Source: Diphasiastrum complanatum (taxonomy: Eukaryota > Streptophyta > Lycopodiopsida > Lycopodiales > Lycopodiaceae). Taken from it: a stretch of DNA of 64,000 bases. Positions 21,750 to 32,631 of the stretch are shown here, in pieces. The translations under genes and the position numbers were made by a program. Positions within the stretch are counted from its first letter, which is position 1. Each line of letters begins with the position of its first letter. Location: the NCBI GenBank assembly GCA_029204225.1, contig CM055102.1:14508538-14572537 (forward strand). Reading direction: 5' to 3'. The notes under the pieces are model-generated. The model did no database searches. It had not been told where the DNA came from and saw nothing but the letters and a program-made list of their open reading frames with translations.

Positions 21750-23222
21750 TCACTGAAAGAGCAACAGTAAGCATCTGCAGCATATAATTTTAGATCTGTT
21801 CATGGCTTCACTGCTATGATGCCAATTGAGAGAGAACCTTATCTAGTCTTCAAATAGATACATAAGTACCCCCTTGAGTTGGTACACTGGAACTGAGGTT
21901 CTCCGTAGCCCCAACTACATCGCAGCTGCTGGTTGCCTACCTTCCATGCTTATATTTGCTGAAGGGCTTTTTAGATTTGGCACTCACTTCCAACCTAAAT
22001 GTATAAGCAAATTTGAAAGAATAAAACCATTGCAGCTTACCTGTCGCAATGCTACTGCTGGATTCAGACCTAGTTCTTGAAGAGTGGGAATATCTCCTGG
22101 CTTCACATCACCACGAGCTGGAAGAGCTTTGAGATTTGCAGGCGCCTCAGCAGTAGGGCGGACCTGCACATTCTGCACTTTTTCGCGAAATCCTCCATAG
22201 TTGGAAGGCATGTCCTCTAACTTGAAGGGCAAATCATCAATGTGATAGAGTGTGCTCCCCCAGAAGTATTTGCTCTCAACACCTTCATCTTTCAGAGACA
22301 TTGCAACCTTCTCTTCCAGATGCAACTCCTCAGAGGAAACTTCTTGATGAGCATAAAGAGCATCCGCTCCAACAGCCTTGGCAATCTTCGCAACCACTTC
22401 TTCTGGATTCCCAACCCTAACAATAAGATCTGAGCCCCTTTCTCTCAAATTCGCCCTCAAATTGGCCACACACTCTAGTAGAAACTTAGCCCTGTAAGGT
22501 CCTGTTTTGTCAAATCCCGAAGAAGATTTTCCATAATCCCGTGGATCAAAGCAATATATTGGAAGAACAGAAAGAGATTCCTTGTTTGCACTGGCTAGGG
22601 CTTCATTATCGTGTATTCTAAGATCGTTTCTGAACCACATTACAGAAGCACGGCGTAAGCCAGCTCCATTGCCTGGTTCTTTGAAGCTTCTTCCACTCTT
22701 AGGAAGCATTTGATAGTCAGGAAAAGCAGAAACAAAATTTGAAACTTTTCCAGCCCCGGCATGAGGTTTCGATGCATCTACGCTAAACTTGACCTCAGAA
22801 GAGGGCACAACAGGCATTGGAGTGTGAACCTTCTTCTGAGAAGGAACGGCTGACGGAGCCTTCAGAGTCACCTTGCTTGGAGCCTTGGATGAGCCCAGAG
22901 CATTTGGTGTGACGATCCCCGCCTTGGAAAGCAGCAAATTAGAGGACAAAAGGGATCCAAGGGAAAGGGAAATGGAAGCGGCACCAGAAAAACGATGCGC
23001 GGGTGAGGCAGCCTCCTCTTTCAGGGACAAACCAGGCTCCTCGGCCTCAACAGTCACTGAAACCTCTGAATCAGATGTGGATTCCGAGGTTTTGTGAAGA
23101 GGCAATGCAGATGGAGGTGGAGGTGGCACGGAGGTGCGCGCAAGGACATGCTGCAGATTTCCGTCCATGATGAGCTCCAGTTCGAAGAGACCGGCATCTC
23201 CAGCGGCAGGCGCCATATCCAT
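16628..23222 (-). CDS. PHR2: PHR2-like photolyase/cryptochrome family protein, four exons
   Basis: The coding exons are 23222-22041, 17233-17004, 16900-16802 and 16712-16628, about 531 residues. All junctions are GT-AG (CAG|GTAAGC, AGCAG|GTGGGC, TTCAG|GTAATT) and the phases agree (0, 2, 2). The N-terminal 190 residues are rich in Ser, Pro and Ala, consistent with a plastid transit region plus a spacer. Then comes the photolyase alpha/beta domain, starting [16 protein letters not shown] (about residue 194) and including [20 protein letters not shown] and [17 protein letters not shown]. Exons 2-4 carry [20 protein letters not shown] and [23 protein letters not shown], the start of the FAD-binding helical domain; the rest of that domain is absent, as I recall for PHR2 proteins. 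The Arabidopsis protein is about 450 residues, so the N-terminus here is longer. Light sensing or repair activity is not settled for this family. The first in-frame ATG is at 23222; another lies at 23216. Confidence 0.9.
18201..18261. repeat. (GA)30 microsatellite
   Basis: An uninterrupted GA dinucleotide run preceded by CACACACAC. Frames crossing it (Arg-Glu or Ser-Leu repeats) are not genes. Confidence 0.97.
18835..19201 (+). repeat. 5' LTR of the intronic copia element
   Basis: It begins TGTTAGCAATTAATG and ends AATTCTGACA right before the primer site. It shares GTTTATTTGGTACCCCTTAG, GGGGCCATTACTATT and CTTTAGGCTTTTAGCTTTTC with 21035-21300. Relative to that copy it lacks about 15 and 40 bases. 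Confidence 0.85.
19266..20275 (+). pseudogene. Copia gag-protease-pre-integrase reading frame
   Basis: An open frame encodes a UBN2-like gag tail ([25 protein letters not shown]), a lysine-rich block ([12 protein letters not shown]), one zinc knuckle ([14 protein letters not shown]; the first Cys has become Phe and the usual Gly is Ser), a protease with an intact [11 protein letters not shown] site, and the pre-integrase segment [14 protein letters not shown]. It then runs at about 20260 into out-of-frame sequence from the end of the RT. The start of gag is missing. Confidence 0.85.
20260..21010 (+). pseudogene. Copia RT-end and RNase H remnant
   Basis: In broken frames I read [67 protein letters not shown] and [20 protein letters not shown]. 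These are the usual RNase H landmarks of copia polyproteins. Several TAG/TGA stops sit where Trp or Gln would be expected. Confidence 0.8.
21035..21300 (+). repeat. 3' LTR of the intronic copia element, truncated
   Basis: It begins TGTTCGAAATTGACG after the purine tract and follows the 5' LTR up to GAGAAACTACATATGTAG. The last 150 or so bases of the LTR are missing. Confidence 0.85.
21301..21510. repeat. Palindrome-rich GGTTCGAA patch
   Basis: This patch has GATTCGAACC, the perfect palindrome CCGGTTCGAACCGG (21333-21346), GGTTCGAATCGG and GGTTCAAACCGG, then an A-rich run. Two related units of about 30 bases (TTCCATCCAAGAGGG and TTTCATCCAACAGGG) follow at about 21455-21508. It begins exactly where the copia 3' LTR stops. 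The GGTTCGAATC strings resemble a pol III B box, but no A box or tRNA fold is seen. Confidence 0.45.
21678..21746. repeat. (GA)n microsatellite
   Basis: A pure AG/GA run of about 34 units within PHR2 intron 1, between the copia element and exon 1. Confidence 0.97.
22041..23222 (-). CDS. PHR2: PHR2 exon 1 (N-terminus and photolyase alpha/beta domain)
   Basis: It encodes 394 residues from [11 protein letters not shown] to LNPAVALRQ and ends in phase 0 at CAG|GTAAGC. The frame stays open upstream of 23222 for 17 codons without an ATG, so 23222 is the most upstream standard start. A purine/pyrimidine-biased leader (TTCTTCTTCTTC on the minus strand, about 23312-23330) lies upstream; no TATA box is evident. 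Confidence 0.9.
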
Positions 23223-26200
23223 GCCTGGATGCAAAGCTCGCTCACAAAAGCCTCTCAAAAACTTGGATCGCAAAAATAAACGAGAAACGAAGCAAAGAAA
23301 GAATAAAGCGAGATAGAAGAAGAAGAAGACAACCTTAAGCTTTAATCTTCGTCAGTTCATTGATTGGACGGTGGAGATTGCATTGGGACCCAACCCAAAC
23401 AAACCCCCCCCCCCCCCCCAAAAAAAACACACACACCCACCCCCACCTACGGTGTCGAGCATCAAACTTTGTGGTCCTTTTAAGAGACGAGGCTCATGGG
23501 TGGAACTCAAAGTCCTAGCCCTCTTGGATGGAATTTGAAAATTGCAAAAATTCTCACTGAAAAGTAATTCAGTGGTATGATTTTCACACCTTTCCACATG
23601 AATATTGTTGATCTTATTGCATCTACCACAACTTGACAAAATGACTCAACCAATAAAGTTTTGAACATCTCGATGTGAACATCATATAGCTCATAAAGTG
23701 TTATCCTAAAGAAAATATGCATTGCTCCATATAATGGAGGTTGTGAATACGAGAGAAACCTTGAAATATCACAATAAGCTTTGTCATATAGGTGTGTGTT
23801 CAAGAAACATTCAATCAATTTAAAAAAGTGATTGCCATGTACGAGAATTCAAAAAGAAACAAGCGGCTCATTCTAATGCTCAAACTTGCCTGGGAACGAC
23901 ACCTCAGCTTTTAGCATATCTCATGACACTGCTGTCACTACAAAGCTAAAACAATATTGGTGAATATTGCTTCGAGCACAAAGGTGATGAGAGTCAATTT
24001 GAAAAATAAAGGATGTTGTGAAACTGGTTATAGACTCACACAAATCGAGGTGGCATGGTAGTGTCATGGAGCAAGGCCAAGCCAAGACTCAAACATTTGA
24101 ATAAGTTAGCATGTATGAATGCGCCTCATACTTGTGGCTGAGCTGATCACTTAGCTACAAGAGTTGAGCTAGTTTTGGAGTTGTAAATCTATCGAGGCCA
24201 ACTTTATCTCTCATGAAAAGCGTGCATACCCAAAATTGGCTAGTGCACTAGTAATGAGAGGTGTGTAACAAAGTCCAACATCATTGTGAGAGGGAGATGG
24301 GTGCACTACTTGAAGAGGGTGCACTCTAGTTGAAGAGGGTCGGTTTGAAAAATAGTCTACCCCGTTGTGAGCTAAATGTGATAGATTTTGTTTTAGGGAA
24401 GTGCATCTATCACACGCCCATGGCAAGCTCAAGGTGAAAGTTCTTGCTCTAGGAGACTAAACAACAAAGATTTCTTGAGGGGTGTCACTTGAAAGCTACA
24501 TTGTGTACTGCCAACCAGCTCCTCCCGGACATGATGCGCATATACCAACTACCGAACAAATTGGAGTGGTGCCACTCGAACAAAAGCCATTTTCTAGATA
24601 TAAATTAAACATAGTCGATATTTTTCTCCGGAAATAATAAAAATTATTACGAGGGTTCGATACAGCCCAGTGCAGCAGAACCCGCGAAAATAAGTTGCAA
24701 ATTGGCAACAATGCAAGTGCCTTTGTTTTTAGCTTGACTTGGTGCCAAAAAAGAAATTCTTTGTTGAAACTCCAATCATGCCCTCCTGTCACAACTTGCA
24801 AGAAGGTCCTAACTCTGCCCACATATGATAGCCTTTGTTTTTCAATGTAATCTTGATGTAGTTTTCAAACTACATATTTACATTGAATTTTGAGCAAGAT
24901 CTTGGGCCTATAGAAATACACAAGATTTTAGTACATGCAGAGCCTGCACTTTTACTTGTGGCCTTGAATTAAGGCACTTCAAAATCAAACATTGACATTT
25001 TTTTATGCCCACCTTGCATCATCAAGCCATTGATCATGGTTACACAAGAGCTCATCTCTTGAGTTGAATTTTAAAGAGCCATGTAGTTGACTATGCAACT
25101 CAACAACTCAAGGAGAGCCTAGTATGTTCTTGACCTTTATCTTGAAGCCTCTAGCCTTGGCTATTCTTTCATGAAAATTTATGGTGCATCTGGGATTATT
25201 AAATTCTCAATTTCAATAAGTGCTATCTTGAAATCTGTTTCAAGCAATAACACTAGCATCTTCATCAATAAGATAAATCCATAAGAGTTTCTCGCATCTC
25301 TTGACATGAGAATAGGATCCAAAAGGTGGTTGATCGATGGCATTAACCAATATAGTAGCTAATGGAAAGTGCATAGCCTTTTTCATGCCATCAATTAGTG
25401 TGTCTAACGGTTAAATAACCTACCTATCAAACTCATTGATTGTACCAATTCAAAATAACATGCATGCTAGAGGAGTTGTGCCCAAGAATCTATCCTACCA
25501 TCTTCCAGATGCATGTTCTTGCGTAGTTCAAAAAGTGTGATTAAGTGGAAGTTGTTAGCAATCATTCTTTAGAACCACATTTTTAATAAGCTTCATGTTA
25601 TTATGACTCAAGATCCTTAGATCTTGAAGTTCCTTCTTCACCTTATGCTCTTCTTGGCCTTCAACTCAAATCAACATTCTGATGCTGAGATAGCCCATCA
25701 TGATGACAAACTCAACCTTGGGTCTATCATGGCCCTACTGATGCAATTAAGATCTGGACATACAAATCACACGAGGCTATCAAGAACTAGTATCCTAGCC
25801 CTAAGCCTAACCATGATAACCCATTGAACCCTTGATCCATTTCAAGATCATATCAAATTAGGTGTTTGGTGACAATGACAACAAACTAATCAATCTTGTA
25901 GTCCATAAATGATCCAACAAACTTGATCATGATCTGTACATATGACCCAAATTATGAATTCAACATCAGTCTATTGTTCTTAGTTTTGCATTTGTGAGCA
26001 CAAAGATTTTTGTGAGCCTTCTTGCACAACTCAAGAAGTTGTTATAACACTCACATGTAGTTTGTGTTCCACAATGTACTCTCTAAAATCTCTCTTTGTT
26101 GTGCATGCATTAACCTTGGAATCCATTCAAAAAGGTATTTGAAACATCCATTCTAAAACATTTCCCATCCTTATGGTGACCATCTATGCCACATCATTAA

Positions 26201-26599
26201 TATTTTGAGTAAAAAACTGTGTGGTAAGGTCACATGTGTATGGCCTTATCAAGATAATCAACGGGTAAAACCTTGGGGTTTTGACCTTAGTCATAATGAT
26301 GACCTGCCATGCAGTGTCTTACAGTTGGGCAGGTGCCATGACTCACACTTCGAGGAAACCAGGACACCCATTATATCGAAGATCTCTCCACACAATTGAT
26401 GGTATGTTGCGGTGCGTCGTGACTTCAATCATCACGAGTGTGATCGATGTGAAAGTAGGCCCTTTACAAGTTTGGGGATGCCGCAAGTTTTATCATTCTA
26501 TTGAACTGCTCTTTGTGTGATTGAAAGAGGAGATGGATTCTTCCATAGCCAAGTGTGATCCAAGCCGTTTGCCGAGTATGTGGCTGGAAAATGATGGAC
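23223..26599. other. Region upstream of PHR2, no further gene recognised
   Basis: The first few hundred bases should hold the PHR2 promoter. A C run (23404-23419) followed by A and CA repeats mirrors the GT/G tract near 7930. The rest, to about 26600, has only short frames without motifs on either strand, and no LTR borders were recognised. Confidence 0.45.
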
Positions 26600-27450
26600 A
26601 CAGCTGAAGGCTGAAGGCTGTAGGCTTGCTACCTTTTGCTGCACAAGCATGGCCTATGGTTATGCTCCAGGTCCCGGAGCCTCTTGCAACAAGCTATGAG
26701 CAATCAAATTGGATGCTGCGGACAGCCGATGGTCGAGTAAGGGTTCTTACTATCGGTTGGGTGGCAGATGCTTTGGGTCTTCCTGTCTGCGATGACCTGA
26801 TAAAGAAACGATTGGATGATCCAAGGGAAGTTGAAGCATTGAAGGTGCGAAAGTCCCAAATGAAGACTATGGCCAAAAGGAAGCTGCCTACCTATAAATC
26901 GAGGACCAAGCGCAAGACTGTGGAGCTAGATTTTGTGCCTAGTGATGGAGCCAATGAGTACTCGGATGCGAGCACGCCCATGATGTCTCTGTCGACCAAG
27001 CTGATACTCTACCTGATGAGGATATATCTGTAGGAGTATATCTGGACACTCCTTTTGATCTTGTTGTTCCCGAACATGATATCCTTGGTAAGAAGATATT
27101 TGATTGTGCTGCCGCAGCTAACAATAAAGACCCTCTTGGGTTTTCTAGAACACTGGAGAATCTGTGTGAGGGCTTGAATCAGTTGTCACAAGCATCACTT
27201 TTACAAACCAATATTTCTACCTCGACGAAGCCGGTAGACCAGCCGTCTAGTACAAACAAAGCTGATGCTAATAAGGGCCATCCAGAACCAACTACCCATG
27301 TTACCCGACATGTGTTGTACGATTCCGGTGATACTACTCCATTGGGTGTACGATTGGGTTTGCTCTTTTTCTCTCTATTTATTCAAAATCTTTTTTACTC
27401 TCTCCCTACTGACAATCTAGCAAATTCCAGTCAGCCTACAGCCGACAGGG
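26600..27450 (+). pseudogene. Broken ORF resembling plant transposon-associated (gag-like) protein
   Basis: One frame reads NWMLRTADGRVRVLTIGWVADALGLPVCDD at about 26710-26800, then a basic stretch (KRKLPTYKSRTKRK). After a frame change near 26960 it goes on as VGVYLDTPFDLVVPEHDILGKKIFD, SRTLENLCEGLNQLSQASLL and TRHVLYDSGDTTPLGV up to about 27345. The pattern of a variable-region strand followed by I-x-x-A-L-G-L-P resembles ORFs common in plant Ty3/gypsy (Tat-like) elements. That assignment is tentative; the frame is certainly broken. Confidence 0.4.
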
Positions 27451-27518
27451 CCTGCTTTGCTTCTCGACTTCTATGGTTTGCAGTATAATGGTGATGCAAT
27501 GGTGATGTACCCCACCTA

Positions 27519-27681
27519 TCAATTAGTACATCAATGACCTGATCTCAATCCTATTGATAATGGATGTTCAAGTTCAATCTGGATCTATCATAATTCGAAA
27601 TCAATTAGTACATCAATGACCTGATCTCAATCCTATTGATAATGGATGTTCAAGTTCAATTTGGATCTATCATAATTCGAA
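27519..27681. repeat. Tandem duplication, unit 82 bp, two copies
   Basis: Copy 1 (27519-27600) and copy 2 (27601-27681) both begin TCAATTAGTACATCAATGAC and end ATAATTCGAA. I see one substitution (CAATCTGG versus CAATTTGG), so the duplication is recent. Confidence 0.93.
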
Positions 27682-28362
27682 TGCCTACGTTTTGTAGTTT
27701 GTTTCAGTTCTTTTTTTTATGCTTTCAGATTGTAGATTATTACTAATCTAAACTAAGCAGAACAAAGAATGAGATTGAAACTTAACCCTACTAAAATCAC
27801 CAGATTCAACAACACAACATCTACATAGAAACAATGTGAATCCTAAAAAGTGCTTGTTACAACTGCCACTCAACACTTGTAACAAAAACTCCTCAGGGAG
27901 TCAAGCACCAAGCAACAACATATCAGAATGATTATGATCTACCACAAGGCCCTGCACATCCTGATTCTAATCACAAAACCAAACTTTGAAGAGGAAGAAT
28001 CAACAACAAAACACATTCATACATCAGTACCCAAACTTAATGCATGAAAATGGAGCATAGATGGAAATGCAATGGAGAGATATTCAAATTTCAATTCAAA
28101 AACATTTCAATACAATATCACATGCTTGGAAACTCGTGGAGGAGGCCTCTATGCATACCCATGAGTTGGTGAATCCAATTCTAATATAATCTGGATTTCA
28201 CCTCTTACAACTGAGTGAACCCCATTCTATAAAGATTTGGGTTCCACCTCTTACATGATAATAGGAGGCCTCTTTATTATTAAAAAACATAACTTAAGTT
28301 TAGAAAGTCTAAGTCACTGGCTCCCACATGGTTTTCCATCTTTCAGGAAGATGCATTTTTCA
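27682..28362. other. AT-rich stretch, no gene recognised
   Basis: No motif-bearing frame or LTR is seen. GGAGGCCTCT occurs twice in direct orientation (28139-28148 and 28264-28273) together with TCCACCTCTTACA-like repeats, so a small decayed repeat may be present. Confidence 0.35.
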
Positions 28363-28490
28363 TCAGATGCAAACGACTCGTCGGATGCAAATAAGTCGTC
28401 GGATGCAAATGAGTCGTCAGACGCAAATGAGTCGTCAGACGCAAATGAGTCACTGGATGCAAATGAGTCATCGCATGGAAATTGTTGGAT
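28363..28490. repeat. 18-bp minisatellite, about seven copies
   Basis: The unit TCGTCGGATGCAAATGAG and its variants are repeated in tandem; the last copies are degenerate. The array is in frame in one reading (SSDANE repeats), but no gene context supports translation. Confidence 0.85.
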
Positions 28491-28684
28491 GCAATCGTCG
28501 GATGCAAATTAGAACCTACTGTTGGATGGAAAAAATATTTTTGATTTTAAATAAGTGTAAAATCAATGGGTTTTTTAAAATCTTGGAAAGAAACATTTAT
28601 AGATGGAAAAAACAGAAAAGTATAAGATAAAATAATGCAGAAAGATATTTCTACACATGACTTACCTAAAAATTATTCTTGTAG

Positions 28685-29640
28685 TACCTCCGTAGTCGGC
28701 TACCATTGACTAATGTGTCAAGGGGTATGCCTTCTAGGGTTTCTAATTGGACTACACCATTGGTGAAAATTTCCTTGACAACATAAGGACCTTGGTTATG
28801 GAAGTTCAATTCGGTGGATGGACCTAGGAAGATGTATAAAGTAAAATTTTTATCACCATCTGGAATATTCTTAGTCCGAACATGAGCCTTCTATAGTCGT
28901 TTATGAACTAATTGTGTATGATAAGATATAAGTCATGTTTCACACAGTTTCATCAATGTAAAGAGTCGATTCTGAACTTGGTGTTAATAAGCACTATCGT
29001 CACACAAGTCAGTGGCATAAGCTAAAGTGACGAGTAGAGAAGAAATTAAAAATTCTACTGGCATAACAGCTCTTGGCCATGTTCCAGCTCAAATGGTGTT
29101 TTCCAACCTGTGGCTTGCTTTGCGTTGTTCGATATGCCCAGATAGCAAAAACTAGTTTCGTTTTCCAGTCTGATCGACTTGTTTCTACTATCTTGGTTAA
29201 GACTTTACAAATCGTTTTGTTCGTGGATTCAGCTAATCCATTGCATCTAGGATAGTATCGGGTGCTCTTTCGGTGTATAACGAAGTAATGAGTCAGTAAA
29301 TAGTTGATTATTTCATTAAGAAAGTGAGAACCTCGATAACTAACAAGCTCTATTGGACAGCCAAATCGAGTCGCTCTAGCCTCTACCCATTTTGTTGCAA
29401 AATCAGTGGCAATTGAGATATATCATGATTGTGCGCCACGTGCTGCTGGACTAATAGGTCCAACAAAATCAATATCCCATTTGTGAAATGCTTCGCTTTC
29501 AAGTATTGGAGTAAGGAGATTGTTGTTGACTTTTCTAGTATTCTTTGAGCGTTGGCAAACGTCACAAACTTTTTTACAAGCATAAGTGTCTTTGGAAAGG
29601 GTTGGTTGTTGAGCTTGTTTTATGATTCGTTTATACATTC
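28685..29640 (-). pseudogene. Ty3/gypsy integrase remnant and pol C-terminus
   Basis: On the minus strand I read a zinc-binding segment ending CDVCQRSKNTRKV (about 29540-29570), then FHKWDIDFVGPISPAARGAQ, a TGA, ATDFATKWVEARATRFGCPI (a gap of about 20 codons relative to related integrases lies between EARAT and RFGCP), YYPRCNGLAESTNKT and DWKTKLVFAIWAYRTT. The distal part, LGPSTELNFHNQGPYVVKEI...LVNGSRLRRYYK, matches the usual gypsy pol C-terminus. The upstream part of the same gene lies at 37727-37982, separated by the nested copia complex. Confidence 0.8.
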
Positions 29641-30308
29641 AACAAGATAAAACCAATATGCGGAATAAGAATAAACAATTGCTAACAAACGTACATCAAT
29701 CAGACAACAAGACATTCAATAGCATTCAAGATAGGAAAATCATCTATATAACATCTACTATATTATCAATGAATTTCTTGAGCGTTGTGTGACAGATCCA
29801 CCCAGCGCGTCGGTGTGAGAGAATCTATGTCTCTCAAGAATCAACGGTGTCTCACTTACTAGCGGACTTCTAGACATCGGCTAGCAATATTGTGCTTAGC
29901 CAATCTATTCTCTCGTGTTTGATCTATTTATATAGATAGAGAGAAGAAGGTTTAATCTGATCTGAGATTACAAGAACGGCTGATTAAGCACGTCCTAACG
30001 GTGTGCAGATTTGTTGTCGTCATCGTCCATGGAGGTGGTACTCCTCCTTGTACTTTCTTTGATCTCCTTTGTACTAAGGGGCGTGAAGATCCGCCGCCTT
30101 TCGGTCTTCGTGTTTTCTTCGTTGAGCTTCTTTGGGTACACGAACATTTAATCCTCGCGTTCGGGTGTCCCACAATCCACGAACATTTTACCTTTGTTTT
30201 CAGTACTTAAAGCTTTGGCCTTCATGTTCGGGCAATTCCCTTGCGTTTTTGCAGACTTAAGCTCGAAAGCTAGCAAAGTTTTGTGGCTCAAAACATATCG
30301 TTTCTTCA
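29641..30308 (-). repeat. 3' LTR of the older copia element
   Basis: On the minus strand it starts TGAAGAAACGATATG at 30308, right after a purine-rich CAGAGGGAGC. A TATA box (TATATAAATAG) lies at about 29925. The lower boundary near 29641 is inferred from where gypsy coding resumes. Confidence 0.65.
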
Positions 30309-30338
30309 GCTCCCTCTGAAAGCGTGGTAGCTTTACGA

Positions 30339-31390
30339 CTCCTAGACTCTTCCTCTATCTTTCGAACAATCCTTTGTCTAAGGCCTTGGTAAAGATATAT
30401 GTCACCATTTCCTTCGTTCCAATAAAGGTGGTCTTCAATTCATTTCTTGTGACTAGGTCCCTTATCAAACGATATTTGATTGCAATGTGTTTCGTCCTTG
30501 AGTGAAACATGGGATTCTTCGTCAAGTGTATTGCAGAAGTATTGTCCATCTGCAAGATCAGAGGTTCTTTGGTGTTCTCACCTAGTCCGTCGAGAAACTG
30601 TTTAAGCCATATGATTTCGTTGGCCATCTTCATGGCTGCAACGTATTCTGCTTTGCAGATTGACTAAGCTATGATGGTCTGACCCAGAGAACTGTTGCGC
30701 CTGCTACAATGGTGCACCCTCTTGAGACACTTTTACAGTTGTCCTTGAGTGATGCCCAACTTGCATCGTTGTAGGAGTATATCTGGAATCCGACATCATG
30801 AGAGTAACACAGCCCAAAGTCCTTCATCTCTTGAAGGTAGTGTAGGATTCGCTTTTCGATCTTCTAGTGTGTCCAACCTAGATTCCTGCTGAACTGGCTC
30901 ATCCTGAACATGGCATAAGCAATGTTGGGACGTGTGTTGTCTGCTAGATACATCAGGGATCCAATCAGCCTCCTGTATGGTGAGTGCTGCATGATCTCCT
31001 GCTCTTCGTCAGTCTTGGGACAATCTTCATTTGTTAGAAATATTCCTTCAAGCATTGGGGTGTTTGCTCGTTTGCAATGTGTCATCCCGAAATTATCTAG
31101 GATCTTCTGGATATACCTGGACTGATGAAGGTATAGCTTTCCTTCGTCATAGTTGCGGTCAATTTGCAAGCCTAGATAACATATGGCTCTTTCTAGGTCT
31201 GTTATCTCGAAATGTTTTGAGATCTTGCTCTTCACTTTGGCAATTAGTTCTTCAGTGTGTCGTCCACGTACATAGCAACAATGATGATCTCCCCATCTGT
31301 GATCCTTACATAAACATTGGAATCGACTATCAGTGGCTCGAAACCTATGGATCATGGGGCGTGATCTTTCTTCTTGTACCCATTCTATTG
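30339..31390 (-). pseudogene. Copia RT C-terminal half and RNase H
   Basis: From high to low coordinates: RT around a frame-shifted YVDD (VAMYVDDTL, about 31265), HFEITDLERAICYLGLQID, RRLIGSLMYLADNTRPNIAY, then RNase H with LCYSHDVGFQIYSYNDASWA, EIIWLKQFLDGLGE, QMDNTSAIHLTKNPMFHSRT and YIFTKALDKG. Stops and shifts are present near 30660 and 30864. It belongs to the older, split element. Confidence 0.85.
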
Positions 31391-31529
31391 TCTCAACTTT
31401 TCTTTGTTCTTCCATCTGCCTTTGCTGGCTCCCTCTGTTTGCTGGTCTTGATCCTGCTTTCGATCTGACTCCCCCTTAGGCTTGACCTGCTTATATGGCT
31501 TCTCCTTGTTGCTATAGAGAGCTTGTTCA
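31391..31529 (-). pseudogene. Copia gag piece, downstream half
   Basis: It reads EQALYSNKEKPYKQVKPKGE and a Gln/Lys-rich tail, and is homologous to 1035-1100 at the window start. It breaks at the target site of the younger copia; the upstream half (HLNHKDTF) is at 36883-36925. Confidence 0.75.
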
Positions 31530-32038
31530 TGATGTTGGGGATGGCTCTGATGAATTATCAGCTCTGATACCACTATGTGAGGAAACTTCTTAAGCGAAGT
31601 CCCAACCAACATGAGAAAGACAATGAATACTATGAAGAACAGTGATGACTGTGTTAAGGAGGATTGTTGATTACTTAGAGAATGGAGATTAGAGAACTGT
31701 TCAGTTTGCGTTGAATACGATTATCAGTGTAGGAGTCTTAGACTACCATGAAGAGAAATTGTGAAAAAAATTAGGTGTCTGTGACAGCCATGCAACTCTC
31801 TGATACTGATATTCTGATACAAAGAAATGTAAGTACAATTAGACATCAAAGACAGCCATACATTTCTCTGTTATGATACTATTTCAAGAGAAGAGTGAGA
31901 GTTAATGAACATTTGACACGAATGCAAAGAGATGGAACAATAGCGATCTTGTAACAACGATCAGATCACAATACAATTGCATTGATAAGCGTGTGATATT
32001 ACAAAAACAAAACAATAGTTATCGCTCTGAATATTTTA

Positions 32039-32106
<68 letters not shown>

Positions 32107-32631
32107 ATCACCAACTCTGAGGAGTCAACTGCTATGAAGACCCGTTTTGGTCGTTTCATCTTTGATGGAGTATCTTCATGCATCCTCTTTCTCATCCATT
32201 TACTTATAGCAGCTGGTAGATCTTGTGTTATTCTGACTTTACAATTACAAGATAGTCTAACAGATGGTTAACTGACTAATTAGGATAGTCGTTATTGGAG
32301 CGTGAAGATGTAGACAGGCTGTACTTGGAATCTTGTATAAATCTACAGAGTGTCGCATTTTTTGAGAGAATCGTCGCATATCTGAAGATGCGTGAAATGG
32401 ACTAAAATTTTCAGTGAATTCTTTGTCGCCTTTTCTCAAAACCTTTAGTGCTCAGAAAGGCCCGAGAGTGAAGTGGAAGTCTTTGTTGGAGTTTTGCATG
32501 TTGCGACATTCAGTTCAAAAATGCAGACTGTTGAAAAACAGTTCATTTTCTACAAACATCTTTGAGAGGTTAGTTTTGAGAGAGGGAAGGAGGGCTGTTG
32601 GGATAAGTAAGAGTTAGATTAAATTCCAACA
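31530..32631 (-). repeat. 3' LTR of the younger copia element
   Basis: On the minus strand it begins TGTTGGAATTTAATC after the purine tract AAAGGGGAG (32632-32640) and ends ...CCCAACATCA. It contains a (TC)n tract at 32041-32103 and, near the U5 end, the string TGGTATCAGAGCTGATAATT, which includes a copy of the primer site. Confidence 0.9.
32041..32103. repeat. (TC)n microsatellite inside LTR
   Basis: About 31 units. It corresponds to the longer tract at 36234-36352 in the other LTR. Confidence 0.97.

Larger units (their letters stand above)
17234..22040 (-). other. PHR2 intron 1, enlarged by repeats
   Basis: The intron is about 4.8 kb. It contains a copia element in the opposite orientation (18835-21300), two (GA)n tracts (18201-18261 and 21678-21746) and the palindrome-rich patch at 21301-21380. 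The 1.6 kb at 17234-18834, apart from the first tract, shows no gene or recognised repeat. Confidence 0.8.

Noticed and set aside
24496-24822. 108-codon minus-strand frame
   Set aside because: No motif or codon pattern, and no neighbours that would support it.
28363-28490. CRISPR-like array of 18-base units
   Set aside because: Units are directly contiguous without spacers, and the genome is a plant nuclear one.
29952-30210. Frames within the LTRs at 29952-30210 and 37030-37284
   Set aside because: They lie in the two LTRs of the same element and differ by shifts, so they are LTR sequence and not genes.
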